A stretch of DNA of 64,000 nucleotides from contig NZ_JAODOO010000001.1 of the NCBI RefSeq assembly GCF_025398335.1, positions 124,001-188,000 on the forward strand. Direction: 5' to 3'. Positions 16,475-25,682 of the stretch are shown here, in pieces (position 1 is the stretch's first letter; the number at the start of each line of letters is the position of its first letter). The notes beneath the pieces are model-generated. The model was not told the origin of the DNA, searched no databases, and saw only the letters and a list, made by a program, of their open reading frames with translations. The translations under genes and the position numbers were made by a program. Source of the stretch: Clostridium sp. CX1 (GTDB taxonomy: Bacteria > Bacillota > Clostridia > Clostridiales > Clostridiaceae).

Positions 16475-19400
16475 ATGAAATACAGTGAATTGATTCATTT
16501 TGAACCTGTTGAGTCTATAGTTCAGTTAAGAGAAACCTCTCAGCAGGATTATGCTTTTAATTTAATTGATACTTATGTAATATCAGACAGAATGGCAGAA
16601 CTAATAGATGAAGTAATTATTGAACAATTGCAATTTGAAAAACCTGCAGACAATAAAGGATTATTAGTAGTTGGTAACTATGGTACAGGTAAATCACACT
16701 TAATGAGTGTTATTTCTACTATTGCTGAAACTGAGGGAACCAGTGACAGAATTAATAATGCCAGGGTAGCTAAAAGAGCAAAGGAAATAGAAGGTAAGTT
16801 TAAAGTTATACGCTCTGAAATTGGTGCTACTACTATGACTTTAAGAGATTTTATCTGTGAAGAGATAAGTTATCAGCTTCAAGAGATGGGAATAGATTTT
16901 ACTTTTCCACCTATGGATAAGGTAAGAAGTAATAAAGATGCCTTTGTAGAGATGATGGGTAAATTCAATGAAATGTATCCAGAGCAAGGGTTACTTGTAG
17001 TTGTGGATGAGTTACTAGATTATTTAAGAACAAGAAGAACACAAGAACTAATACTAGACTTAGGTTTTTTACGTGAGCTAGGTGAAATTTGTAGGTTTAC
17101 ACGCTTTAGATTTATTTCTGGTGTTCAGGAGATGCTTTTTGATAATCCAAAGTTTCAGTTTGTGGCTGAGCAATTAAGAAGAGTTAAAGAGCGTTTTGAA
17201 CAAGTTAATATAGTAAGAGAAGATATAGCTTATGTTGTAACCCAAAGACTTTTAAAGAAGGATGAAAAGCAAAAGGCAATTATAAGAGAGCATCTTCAAA
17301 AGTTTACTAAGTTTTATGATAAGTTAAATGAAAGAATGGAAGAGTATGTTTCGTTATTCCCTATCCATCCTTCCTATATATCAACCTTTGAAAAGGTAAT
17401 AGTGGCAGAAAAAAGAGTAATACTTAAGACGATTAGTAATGAAATGAAAAAGCTACTGAATACCGAAGTGCCTGAAGATAGACCAGGTTTGATTTCTTAC
17501 GATAGCTACTGGCAATATATTGAGGCAGATACCTCTTTAAAGAGTAATCCTGATATTAGAGAAGTAATGACTAAGTCAAAAATTCTACAGGATAGAATTG
17601 AAAATGCTTTTACTAGACCAACTTATAAGACTGTTGCTTTAAGGATAGTATATGCTTTATCAGTAAATAGGTTAACTACTGGTGATATTTATACTAAGCT
17701 AGGTGTTACTTCAGAAGAATTAAGGGATGGATTATTTTTGTTTCATCCTAGTGTAGCTGATGAGGATGGTGACTTTCTTAGAACTTCAATAGAGTCTATA
17801 TTAAAAGAAATATTAAAAACTGTTAGCTGGCAGTTCATATCCTTCAATGATGCTAACGGTCAGTATTACATAGATATAAATAAGGATATAGCTGTAGATG
17901 ATCTTATTGAACAAAGAGCAGAAAGTTTGGTAGGAGATCAGCTAGATAGATATTATTTTGAGGTGCTAGAGCAGTTAACAGAAAGATCTAAAAATACTTA
18001 TATAACTGGCTATAGAATATGGACTTATGAACTACCTTGGTGGACCTGTAAAGTAACTAGACAAGGTTATTTATTCTTTGGAGCACCAAATGATCGTTCA
18101 ACTGCACAACCACCAAGAGACTTTTATATATATATGCTGCAGATTTTCGAAGTTCCTAAATTTAAAGATGAGAATAAGGCTGATGAAGTATTCTTTAAGC
18201 TAAAAGTAAAGGATGAAAGTTTTATTCGTTCACTAAAATTTTATGCTGGAAGTAGAGAAATGGCAGCCTCAGCTCCTTCAGGAACAAAAAATTTGTATGA
18301 GGAAAAAGCTAAAGAGTATCTACAGAGACTTACTAGGTGGCTTAGAGATAATTTCTTAAGCGCCTTTGAGGTTACCTATAAGGGAGTGACTAAAAAAGTG
18401 GTTGAAGGAACTAAAGCTTTACCACCACAGGCAAGTGTTAAAGAAATAATTGATAATGTAGCTGCTACATATCTATCCTCAAATTTTGATGAAAAATATC
18501 CGCTATATCCTCATTTTTCTAAACTTAACACTGTTATGACTAAAGATAATAGGCCAGTATATCTTCAAGAAGCTATAAAATATTTGGCTGGAAACAAAAC
18601 TAAGAGTGGTGCAGCAATATTAGAAGGTTTGGTAATGCTTCAGGAGGAAAAGGTGAAGCTTGATAATTCTGGCTTTGCAAAATGGGTAACTGATATTTTA
18701 GAAGCAAAAGGTCAAGGGCAAGTAGTAAATAGAGATGAACTTATAGAAGTTATCTATACTATGCAGGGAACAGAGGATGTTGAATTAGTAAAAGAATTGA
18801 AAATTGAACCTGAATTATTTGCTGTTGTACTTGTTGCCTTAGTTTATAATGGAGATATTGTGCTAACTATAAATGGAACTCAATATGATGCTATGAAGCT
18901 AGATCAGCTTGTGAAGTTATCTATAACTGATATTATTAATTTCAGCCATATTAAAAGACCGAGCGGACTTCCTATGCCTGCCTTGAAGGCACTTTTCGAG
19001 TTGCTTGATTTAGCTGAATATATGCTTCAGCAACAGAATTTAAACTATGGAGTAATTCAACTGAATGAAAAAGTAAATAAGCTGCTTAATGAGGTTGTTA
19101 TAACCCTACAGACTGTAAAAACTGGTATACCTTGTTGGGAGGGAACGGTTTTAAATGTAGCAGAACAACAACAATACAGTGAACTTTTAAGTAAGTTAAA
19201 AACTTTCCTTGAAGCTTTACTTGTGTTCAATGCACCAGCAAAACTGAATAATTTTAAATTTACAATTGAAGAAATTAAGGAACAAAAGGCAGGGTTAGAT
19301 TTACTTGAGAAAGTTAAGAGACTACAACAAAAAGTAAATGAAGCTCAAGGGCTAGCTAATTATATTCTAACTGCTTCACAGCATTTGGCTTCTGACCATG

Positions 19401-20164
19401 AGTGGCAGGAAGAAGCTTTAATAGCTTTAGAAGATTTGTTAGAAGCAATAAAGAAAGAAACAGGTTATCAAACAGAACTTGTTAGGATTCAAGACATAAA
19501 AAAGAAATATCAAGATATTTACCTGGAGCTGCATAGTAAAGCACGCTTAAATGCTGCTGATGATAGTAGAAAAACTGCTCTTATGAACGATAAAAGACTT
19601 TCAGCACTTAGACAGTTAGCTACTATTGAATTACTACCTAAAGCTCATTTTGAAAGTTTGGTAAAGAATATTACAGCTTTAAAAACCTGCTGGAGTCTTA
19701 CAAAGGTTCAGCTTGACACTCAGGCTTATTGTCCATCTTGCAAATTTAGACCTAAAGATGAGGTAGTATTCAAGGGAGACAGACTTTCAAACTATGAAGA
19801 ACAACTACAGACTATGTTGGAGCAATGGACAGAGTTATTGTTGAATAACTTTAAAGATAAAGAAGTAAAAGCAAATATAAGTTTATTAAGTCCTGTGCAA
19901 CAAAACTTGACCAAAGAGTTATTGGATAAAGGCGAATTTACCTTGCCAATTGATAATAAATTAATTGAGGCAATAAAGCTATTACTTCAAGGAATAGAGA
20001 AGGTAGAAATAAAAATAGAAGAATTAAAGGAGTTAATGGGAAAGGGAAGCCCAATGACAGTAGAGGACATAAGATTCAGATTTGAGCAAATGCTAAAGCA
20101 GAAAGTAGGAACTAATCAAACAAGCAGAGTAAGAATTATGCTTGAGCATGAACAAAAGCAATAA
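16475..20164 (+). CDS. brxC: BrxC/PglY-type ATPase (DUF6079-like)
   Basis: About 1229 residues. Walker A in G-N-Y-G-T-G-K-S-H-L (about 67-76) and Walker B in L-L-V-V-V-D-E-L-L-D (about 170-180) define an AAA-like domain; the rest is helical, with a late C-P-S-C half zinc knuckle near residue 1090. BrxC/PglY is an essential ATPase of BREX and forms complexes with the other components. The ATG at 16475 follows AAAGGTGGAAG; the TTG at 16457 overlapping brxF is less likely. The short spacing implies translational coupling with brxF. Confidence 0.85.
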   Translation: MKYSELIHFEPVESIVQLRETSQQDYAFNLIDTYVISDRMAELIDEVIIEQLQFEKPADNKGLLVVGNYGTGKSHLMSVISTIAETEGTSDRINNARVAKRAKEIEGKFKVIRSEIGATTMTLRDFICEEISYQLQEMGIDFTFPPMDKVRSNKDAFVEMMGKFNEMYPEQGLLVVVDELLDYLRTRRTQELILDLGFLRELGEICRFTRFRFISGVQEMLFDNPKFQFVAEQLRRVKERFEQVNIVREDIAYVVTQRLLKKDEKQKAIIREHLQKFTKFYDKLNERMEEYVSLFPIHPSYISTFEKVIVAEKRVILKTISNEMKKLLNTEVPEDRPGLISYDSYWQYIEADTSLKSNPDIREVMTKSKILQDRIENAFTRPTYKTVALRIVYALSVNRLTTGDIYTKLGVTSEELRDGLFLFHPSVADEDGDFLRTSIESILKEILKTVSWQFISFNDANGQYYIDINKDIAVDDLIEQRAESLVGDQLDRYYFEVLEQLTERSKNTYITGYRIWTYELPWWTCKVTRQGYLFFGAPNDRSTAQPPRDFYIYMLQIFEVPKFKDENKADEVFFKLKVKDESFIRSLKFYAGSREMAASAPSGTKNLYEEKAKEYLQRLTRWLRDNFLSAFEVTYKGVTKKVVEGTKALPPQASVKEIIDNVAATYLSSNFDEKYPLYPHFSKLNTVMTKDNRPVYLQEAIKYLAGNKTKSGAAILEGLVMLQEEKVKLDNSGFAKWVTDILEAKGQGQVVNRDELIEVIYTMQGTEDVELVKELKIEPELFAVVLVALVYNGDIVLTINGTQYDAMKLDQLVKLSITDIINFSHIKRPSGLPMPALKALFELLDLAEYMLQQQNLNYGVIQLNEKVNKLLNEVVITLQTVKTGIPCWEGTVLNVAEQQQYSELLSKLKTFLEALLVFNAPAKLNNFKFTIEEIKEQKAGLDLLEKVKRLQQKVNEAQGLANYILTASQHLASDHEWQEEALIALEDLLEAIKKETGYQTELVRIQDIKKKYQDIYLELHSKARLNAADDSRKTALMNDKRLSALRQLATIELLPKAHFESLVKNITALKTCWSLTKVQLDTQAYCPSCKFRPKDEVVFKGDRLSNYEEQLQTMLEQWTELLLNNFKDKEVKANISLLSPVQQNLTKELLDKGEFTLPIDNKLIEAIKLLLQGIEKVEIKIEELKELMGKGSPMTVEDIRFRFEQMLKQKVGTNQTSRVRIMLEHEQKQ

Positions 20165-20175
20165 GGAGAGATAAG

Positions 20176-22980
20176 ATGGCTAAAGAATATACTGAACAGC
20201 TAGAACTATTTGAAGATAAATCTAGTAAAGAAGGACCTGTAACATGTTTAGGTATGACCTTTGAAAGTGATGAAGCTAGAAGATCATATTTTACTGAGGA
20301 ACTAAGGAAAAAGCTACCTGAATTAAGGGAAATTGAAGGATTTCCAATAGGTGAGGATGAAGATATCCTCGCCTTGTCAGATCCTCCATATTATACAGCG
20401 TGTCCTAATCCGTTTATAAATGATTTTATAAATGTTTGGGAGAATGAAAAGAAAGAATTAAATGAAGGTTATGAAGAAGAATATCATAGACAACCTTTTG
20501 CAGCAGATGTGAGTGAAGGCAAGAATGATCCCATATATACTGCACATAGTTATCATACTAAAGTTCCACACAAAGCAATAATGCGATATATTTTACATTA
20601 TACTAATCCAGGAGATATAGTCTTAGATGCTTTTTCAGGAACTGGTATGACTGGTGTTGCTGCACAATTTTGTGAGGATAAAAAATATATTGAAAGTCTT
20701 GGAATTAATGTTTTAGAAAATGATGATATAGTTGATGGCGAAGGAGCAGTAAGTTCAAAAGTTGGAAAAAGAAACTCGATTTTATATGATTTATCGCCAT
20801 TAGCTACTCATATTTCATCGACTTTTAATAGTAGTATAAATTTGAATGAATTTCAAAGATATGCATTAAAATTAATTGAAGATGTAAATCAAAAATATGG
20901 ATGGATGTATTTAACTAATCATACTTTAGAGAATAAAACGTCCATAAATTTAGGTAGTGAAGTTGTAAAAGGAGAAATAAATTATGTAGTTTGGAGCGAA
21001 GTATTTATTTGTCCAAATTGTCAAGAAGAAGTAATATTTTGGGATGTTGCAGTAGATTTAGAAAATGAAAATGTTAAAGATAGTTTTTATTGTAAAAAAT
21101 GCAATTCCAATTTAACTAAAGATAATATGGATAGAGCATTTGAAGTGAAGTTTGATGAATTGTCTAAAAAAACATATAAGCAAGTAAAACGTGTACCTAT
21201 TCTAATAAATTATAGTGTAGGTTCTAAAAGGTATGAAAAAAGACCTGATCAAGATGATTTGAAACTGATTAGCACTATTGAAGAATTTCAAACAGATATT
21301 TTTTATCCTACTAATAATTTAATTAATGGAGATGAAATAGGAAGGTTATCAGCACTTGGAATAGAGTATACATTTCAATTTATGTCAAGAAGAAATAATA
21401 TAATTATTGGTGAATTATTAAATCAAATTAAGAAATCAAAGTTTTCGAAAATTGGGTTATTTTTGCTCACGGCATCTATACCAAATTTGACTTGGATGTA
21501 TAGGTGGAGAGCCAATAAAAAAGGAGGAACAACATCTGGAACTTACTACATATGTTCAACTCCCCAAGAGAATAATCCTTTAAATCAAGTAAGCAGAAAA
21601 TTGATGGATATTATGAAAGCATTAAATAATGGAAGGGTACCAGTAATTTCAACACAATCTTCATCAAATTTGAATATTAAAAAGAACTCAGTAGATTACA
21701 TTTTTACTGATCCACCATTTGGAGCAAATTTAATGTATTCAGAATTAAATTATCTATGGGAGTCCTGGCTCAACTTATATACAAATAACGAACGTGAGGC
21801 AATAGTTAATAGGTTTCAAGGAAAAAAATTAGATAATTATAAGGAATTGATGAGAGATTGTTTTGAAAATATGTATTATGTGTTAAAACCTGGAAGATGG
21901 ATGACGGTTGCATTTAGTAATTCACAAGCTAGTGTTTGGAATGCTATTCAGGAATCAATTGAAAATGCTGGATTTATAATAGCTAATGTAGCTGCTCTTG
22001 ATAAAAAACAGCTTAGTTTCAAAGCTTTAACAACTACAACTGCAGTCAAGCAAGATTTAGTTATATCTGCATATAAACCATCAGAGCAAATGTTTATTGA
22101 GATTAAAGAAGGAAGTAATAATGAAATTTCTGTATGGAGTTTCATAAGAAACCATTTGCAACAACTACCTATATTTATAGGTAGTAAAGGTAATGCAGAA
22201 TTAATAGTTGAACGTACACCAAGAGTTTTATTTGATCGAATGATAGCATATTATGTGCGAAATGGATATAGTGTGCCAATATCTTCAGCAGAATTCCAAG
22301 CTGGAGTAGTTCAACGTTTTCCAGTGCGTGATGGAATGGTATTTTTAGAAAATCAAGTCGCTGAATATGATAAAAAAAGAATTTTAGCTAAAGAATTTGT
22401 TCAAATGAGTTTATATGTTTCAGATGAAAACTCTGCAATTGAATGGTTAAGGCAACAGCTTATGAAGAAACCTCAGACAAGGCAAGATTTACATCCAAAC
22501 TTTATGAAGGAACTACAACATATTTCTAAGTATGAAAAACTTCCAGAACTTGATACATTATTAGAACAAAACTTTTTAAAGTATGATGGAATTGGTCCTG
22601 TGCCAAGTCAGATACATGCATATTTAAGTACAAACTTCAAGGATTTACGTGAACTTAGTAAAGAAGATCCTAAGCTCCAACAAAAAGCAAAGGATAGATG
22701 GTATGTACCTGATCCAAATAAACAAGCGGACTTAGAAAAACTTCGTGAAAAATCTCTACTTAGAGAGTTTAATTCTTATGTAGAGGAAATAGGAAAAAGT
22801 AAGAAGAAGCTAAAGCAGTTTAGGCTTGAAGCTATTAGAGCTGGTTTTAAGAAGGCTTGGGGAGAGAAAGATTATAAGACTATAGTTGAAGTTGGAGGAA
22901 AGATACCTGAAAATGTACTTCAGGAAGACGATAAACTATTAATGTATTATGATAATGCTCAAATAAGGCTTGGCATGTAG
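20176..22980 (+). CDS. pglX: PglX-type DNA methyltransferase of BREX (PglXI, DUF1156-like)
   Basis: 934 residues. S-D-P-P-Y-Y near residue 70, the SAM-binding motif D-A-F-S-G-T-G-M-T-G near 150 and a second T-D-P-P-F-G near 512 place it with adenine-specific DNA methyltransferases of the DUF1156/PglXI group. A zinc-ribbon-like pair (C-P-N-C ... C-K-K-C) sits near 280-315. In BREX this enzyme marks host DNA and is also needed for defence. AAGGAGAG precedes the ATG, 12 bp after brxC. The reading frame is intact. Confidence 0.85.
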   Translation: MAKEYTEQLELFEDKSSKEGPVTCLGMTFESDEARRSYFTEELRKKLPELREIEGFPIGEDEDILALSDPPYYTACPNPFINDFINVWENEKKELNEGYEEEYHRQPFAADVSEGKNDPIYTAHSYHTKVPHKAIMRYILHYTNPGDIVLDAFSGTGMTGVAAQFCEDKKYIESLGINVLENDDIVDGEGAVSSKVGKRNSILYDLSPLATHISSTFNSSINLNEFQRYALKLIEDVNQKYGWMYLTNHTLENKTSINLGSEVVKGEINYVVWSEVFICPNCQEEVIFWDVAVDLENENVKDSFYCKKCNSNLTKDNMDRAFEVKFDELSKKTYKQVKRVPILINYSVGSKRYEKRPDQDDLKLISTIEEFQTDIFYPTNNLINGDEIGRLSALGIEYTFQFMSRRNNIIIGELLNQIKKSKFSKIGLFLLTASIPNLTWMYRWRANKKGGTTSGTYYICSTPQENNPLNQVSRKLMDIMKALNNGRVPVISTQSSSNLNIKKNSVDYIFTDPPFGANLMYSELNYLWESWLNLYTNNEREAIVNRFQGKKLDNYKELMRDCFENMYYVLKPGRWMTVAFSNSQASVWNAIQESIENAGFIIANVAALDKKQLSFKALTTTTAVKQDLVISAYKPSEQMFIEIKEGSNNEISVWSFIRNHLQQLPIFIGSKGNAELIVERTPRVLFDRMIAYYVRNGYSVPISSAEFQAGVVQRFPVRDGMVFLENQVAEYDKKRILAKEFVQMSLYVSDENSAIEWLRQQLMKKPQTRQDLHPNFMKELQHISKYEKLPELDTLLEQNFLKYDGIGPVPSQIHAYLSTNFKDLRELSKEDPKLQQKAKDRWYVPDPNKQADLEKLREKSLLREFNSYVEEIGKSKKKLKQFRLEAIRAGFKKAWGEKDYKTIVEVGGKIPENVLQEDDKLLMYYDNAQIRLGM

Positions 22981-24961
22981 CAAGGATGTGAGTAATAAGT
23001 TGAAGAGTTGGAGAGATAATATAATGCTGCTGTTTGGAGAACCGATTCCGGTTCTCTCTTTCATTGCAGACCCTGATGGGTTATTAAAAGATAATGAGCT
23101 TGAAAAAAGACTAAAAGATAAAAATATTACAGTAGTAGAATATAGGGAGCCTATATTTTTTAGATATATCTATGAGAGAAAATATAGCAAGCTTGTAGAG
23201 GCTAAGAAAATAAATTTAGCAGTAATCTGTGAAGCAGAGGTTTTAAATTCTATTCCTTATGATCTTTTAGTTAAAGGAGTAGGAAGACATATAAGTGTTG
23301 GAGATTTATTTCCAAGCTTATCACCAACTATAGTGAGGGCTTTAGATAAAGAGGAACTTGATCTTTTGTATGAAGTTTATAAAGACTATAGTAGTTCTAA
23401 TTCTGATAGTGCTACCCTTGAGTTTGTTTTAAAGAAGTTATATGGGTTTCATTATGAGTTTATTAAAACTAAAGAGGAACTAATAAAATTTCTCTTATCA
23501 AAGCACTATAAAAATAAGGATTATCCTGAGATCATAAACAACTATATTATAGATAAACTTTCAAGTATAAATACTATAAAAGAATTGCCGCTAAAAGAAC
23601 TACTCACGTCTTCTAATTATTTTTATAACTACTTACAAGAGGCTTGGGGAGCTTTTATCGTGGAGTTGGTTAAAACAGGAACACAAATACAGGAAAGTGA
23701 ACTTGTAACAACAATTGAAAAGGATAAAGTTTTTTTCTTTGATACTGATGTGAGATTATTACTCGATAACCTGTTTGCTGAGGGAAAGCTTGAAGCAGTA
23801 AAAGTAGAGGCAAAAGGAGCTCTTCCAGGCTGGACAGAGTTTGGTGTAGTAGTTGATTATGCTGGAGCTGAAAAGAGTAAGCTGGTTGAAAAGATTTTTC
23901 ATTTGTCTGAGAAACTCAGTAGTAAAATGGCATATAGGGATTGGATAGATTCGGCTTACATTTATGCTGATATAATAAAAAAGAATTTAGAAATCAATGA
24001 AGGGGAAGATGAGGAACTAAATAATAATCTAAAGCAATTACAGCTGCAGATAGATAAAAGTTTTCAAGAATGGTTAGTTATTAACTATGAAGGTTTGGTA
24101 AACAGACCATATTTGCCACAACCGGTTATGCTTCAGCATATTCCTCATTATTTAGCTAGTAAAAAAGCTAAGAAGATTGCTTTAGTTGTTTTGGATTGTA
24201 TGAGTTTGCTCCAATGGTCTCAGATAAAAGATAGTATGAAGGATTTTTTTGAATTTGAAGAAAATGGAGTGTTTGCTTGGATACCAACTATAACTTCTAT
24301 ATCAAGGCAAGCTATTTTTGCTGGAGAACTACCAGTGTATTATTCAAAGTCAATTAATACTACTTCAAAGGAGAGTAATTATTGGCAGCTATTCTGGGAG
24401 AATCAGGGTATATTAAAGTTTTATGTAGATTATAAAAAGATTGTTAACACTTTAGATAGTGAAGATGAAATAATTTCTTTTAAAGCTAATAATAAGGTGC
24501 TTGCTGTGGTTATAGATACATTTGATGAATTTGTTCATTCAGCAACACAAGGTTACAAGGGCATACAGGCTGAAATAAGTATTTGGCTTAAGAAAGGCTA
24601 CTTAAAAGAACTGTTTGAAAGGTTATTAGAGCAAAATTATGAGCTTTATATTGTTTCAGATCATGGAAATAGAGAGTGTAGAGGTGTTGGAAAAATTACA
24701 GAGGGAATTTTAGCTTATACAAGAGGTGAACGCTTAAGGTTATATAACAGTAAGGTGCTACGGGATGAAGCGGCAGAAAAGTATAAGGCCCTAGCCTGGG
24801 ATAGTGCAGCTCTTCCTGAAGGAATGTACCCACTATTGGCTAAAGCTGGAGAGGCTTTTGTAGCAGAAGGGAAGACAGTTGTTAGTCACGGTGGAATGAG
24901 TATAGAAGAGGTAATTGTACCTTTTATAAAAATCGTAGGAAAAAACAAAAAGGAGAATTAA
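22970..24961 (+). CDS. pglZ: PglZ-family alkaline-phosphatase-superfamily protein (BREX)
   Basis: About 660 residues. The C-terminal PglZ domain (about 395-655) shows the metal-site motifs of the alkaline phosphatase superfamily: V-V-L-D-C-M-S (about 405), I-T-S-I-S-R-Q-A, V-S-D-H-G-N-R (about 562) and V-S-H-G-G-M-S-I-E-E-V (about 639). The start is uncertain: TTG 22970 overlaps the pglX stop, GTG 22988 is in frame just after it. PglZ is the signature BREX gene; its overlap with pglX shows a tight operon. Confidence 0.87.
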   Translation: MACSKDVSNKLKSWRDNIMLLFGEPIPVLSFIADPDGLLKDNELEKRLKDKNITVVEYREPIFFRYIYERKYSKLVEAKKINLAVICEAEVLNSIPYDLLVKGVGRHISVGDLFPSLSPTIVRALDKEELDLLYEVYKDYSSSNSDSATLEFVLKKLYGFHYEFIKTKEELIKFLLSKHYKNKDYPEIINNYIIDKLSSINTIKELPLKELLTSSNYFYNYLQEAWGAFIVELVKTGTQIQESELVTTIEKDKVFFFDTDVRLLLDNLFAEGKLEAVKVEAKGALPGWTEFGVVVDYAGAEKSKLVEKIFHLSEKLSSKMAYRDWIDSAYIYADIIKKNLEINEGEDEELNNNLKQLQLQIDKSFQEWLVINYEGLVNRPYLPQPVMLQHIPHYLASKKAKKIALVVLDCMSLLQWSQIKDSMKDFFEFEENGVFAWIPTITSISRQAIFAGELPVYYSKSINTTSKESNYWQLFWENQGILKFYVDYKKIVNTLDSEDEIISFKANNKVLAVVIDTFDEFVHSATQGYKGIQAEISIWLKKGYLKELFERLLEQNYELYIVSDHGNRECRGVGKITEGILAYTRGERLRLYNSKVLRDEAAEKYKALAWDSAALPEGMYPLLAKAGEAFVAEGKTVVSHGGMSIEEVIVPFIKIVGKNKKEN

Positions 24962-24963
24962 AT

Positions 24964-25668
24964 ATGCATAAACCTGTAGGTTTTGATCAAAAAATTGAAT
25001 TAAAGCATTTAGATGTAACAATAAAAGAAGCAAGAGTTTCTGACAGAAAAGATATGTATGGTAAGCTTGATGAGTATCTTAAACAAGATATAAAAGGAGA
25101 TAAGTCTAGAAAAAATGCTATTACTATGCTTATGAAGATTTGGTACTTAGTTGATAAGGAGCAGGAGTCTATTAAGGAACAGGCTTATGAATTATATCCA
25201 ATTTTAGAAGAAGAACAGCGATTAATTTTACATTGGGGAATGACTCTACTAGCGTATCCTTTTTTTAAAGATGTTATTGAAGAAATGGGTAACCTTTTTA
25301 GATTACAGAATGAGGTTTCCAGTCAACAGCTGGGCAGAAGGATTAAAATGTTATATGGAGATAGAAGACGTGTTGAAGTTGCAACTAGTGCAGTTCTGAT
25401 GAGCTTAAAAACCTGGGGGATTATTGAACGTGGCAAAAATCAGGTTTATACCTTAAACAAAAAAACAGCTTTGGAAGAGGTTAAGTTAAAAAACTGGTTA
25501 TTGAAGGTGCTCTTAAGTGTGTCTGAATATAAAACTATGCCTTTAACGATGATTAGTAATTTGAACTTATTATTTCCTTTTGATTTAAAGCTGAATATAA
25601 ATGAAATAGATACAACAGAAATAAAAATTGACAGACAAGGTCTAGATACGTACATGTTGAGCCTTTAA
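24964..25668 (+). CDS. BREX-operon protein of unknown family (234 aa)
   Basis: ATG two bases after the pglZ stop, with GGAG upstream. I do not recognise the sequence as DUF1819 (BrxA), although size and position would suit a BrxA-like accessory. The part around residues 110-160 (L-G-R-R-I-K-M-L-Y-G-D-R-R-R-V ... V-L-M-S-L-K-T-W-G-I-I-E-R) looks like a winged helix with many Arg/Lys, suggesting DNA binding. The N-terminal 100 residues are helical. Fully embedded in the operon, so very likely part of the defence system. Confidence 0.6.
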   Translation: MHKPVGFDQKIELKHLDVTIKEARVSDRKDMYGKLDEYLKQDIKGDKSRKNAITMLMKIWYLVDKEQESIKEQAYELYPILEEEQRLILHWGMTLLAYPFFKDVIEEMGNLFRLQNEVSSQQLGRRIKMLYGDRRRVEVATSAVLMSLKTWGIIERGKNQVYTLNKKTALEEVKLKNWLLKVLLSVSEYKTMPLTMISNLNLLFPFDLKLNINEIDTTEIKIDRQGLDTYMLSL

Positions 25669-25682
25669 AAGGGGGAAGAATT

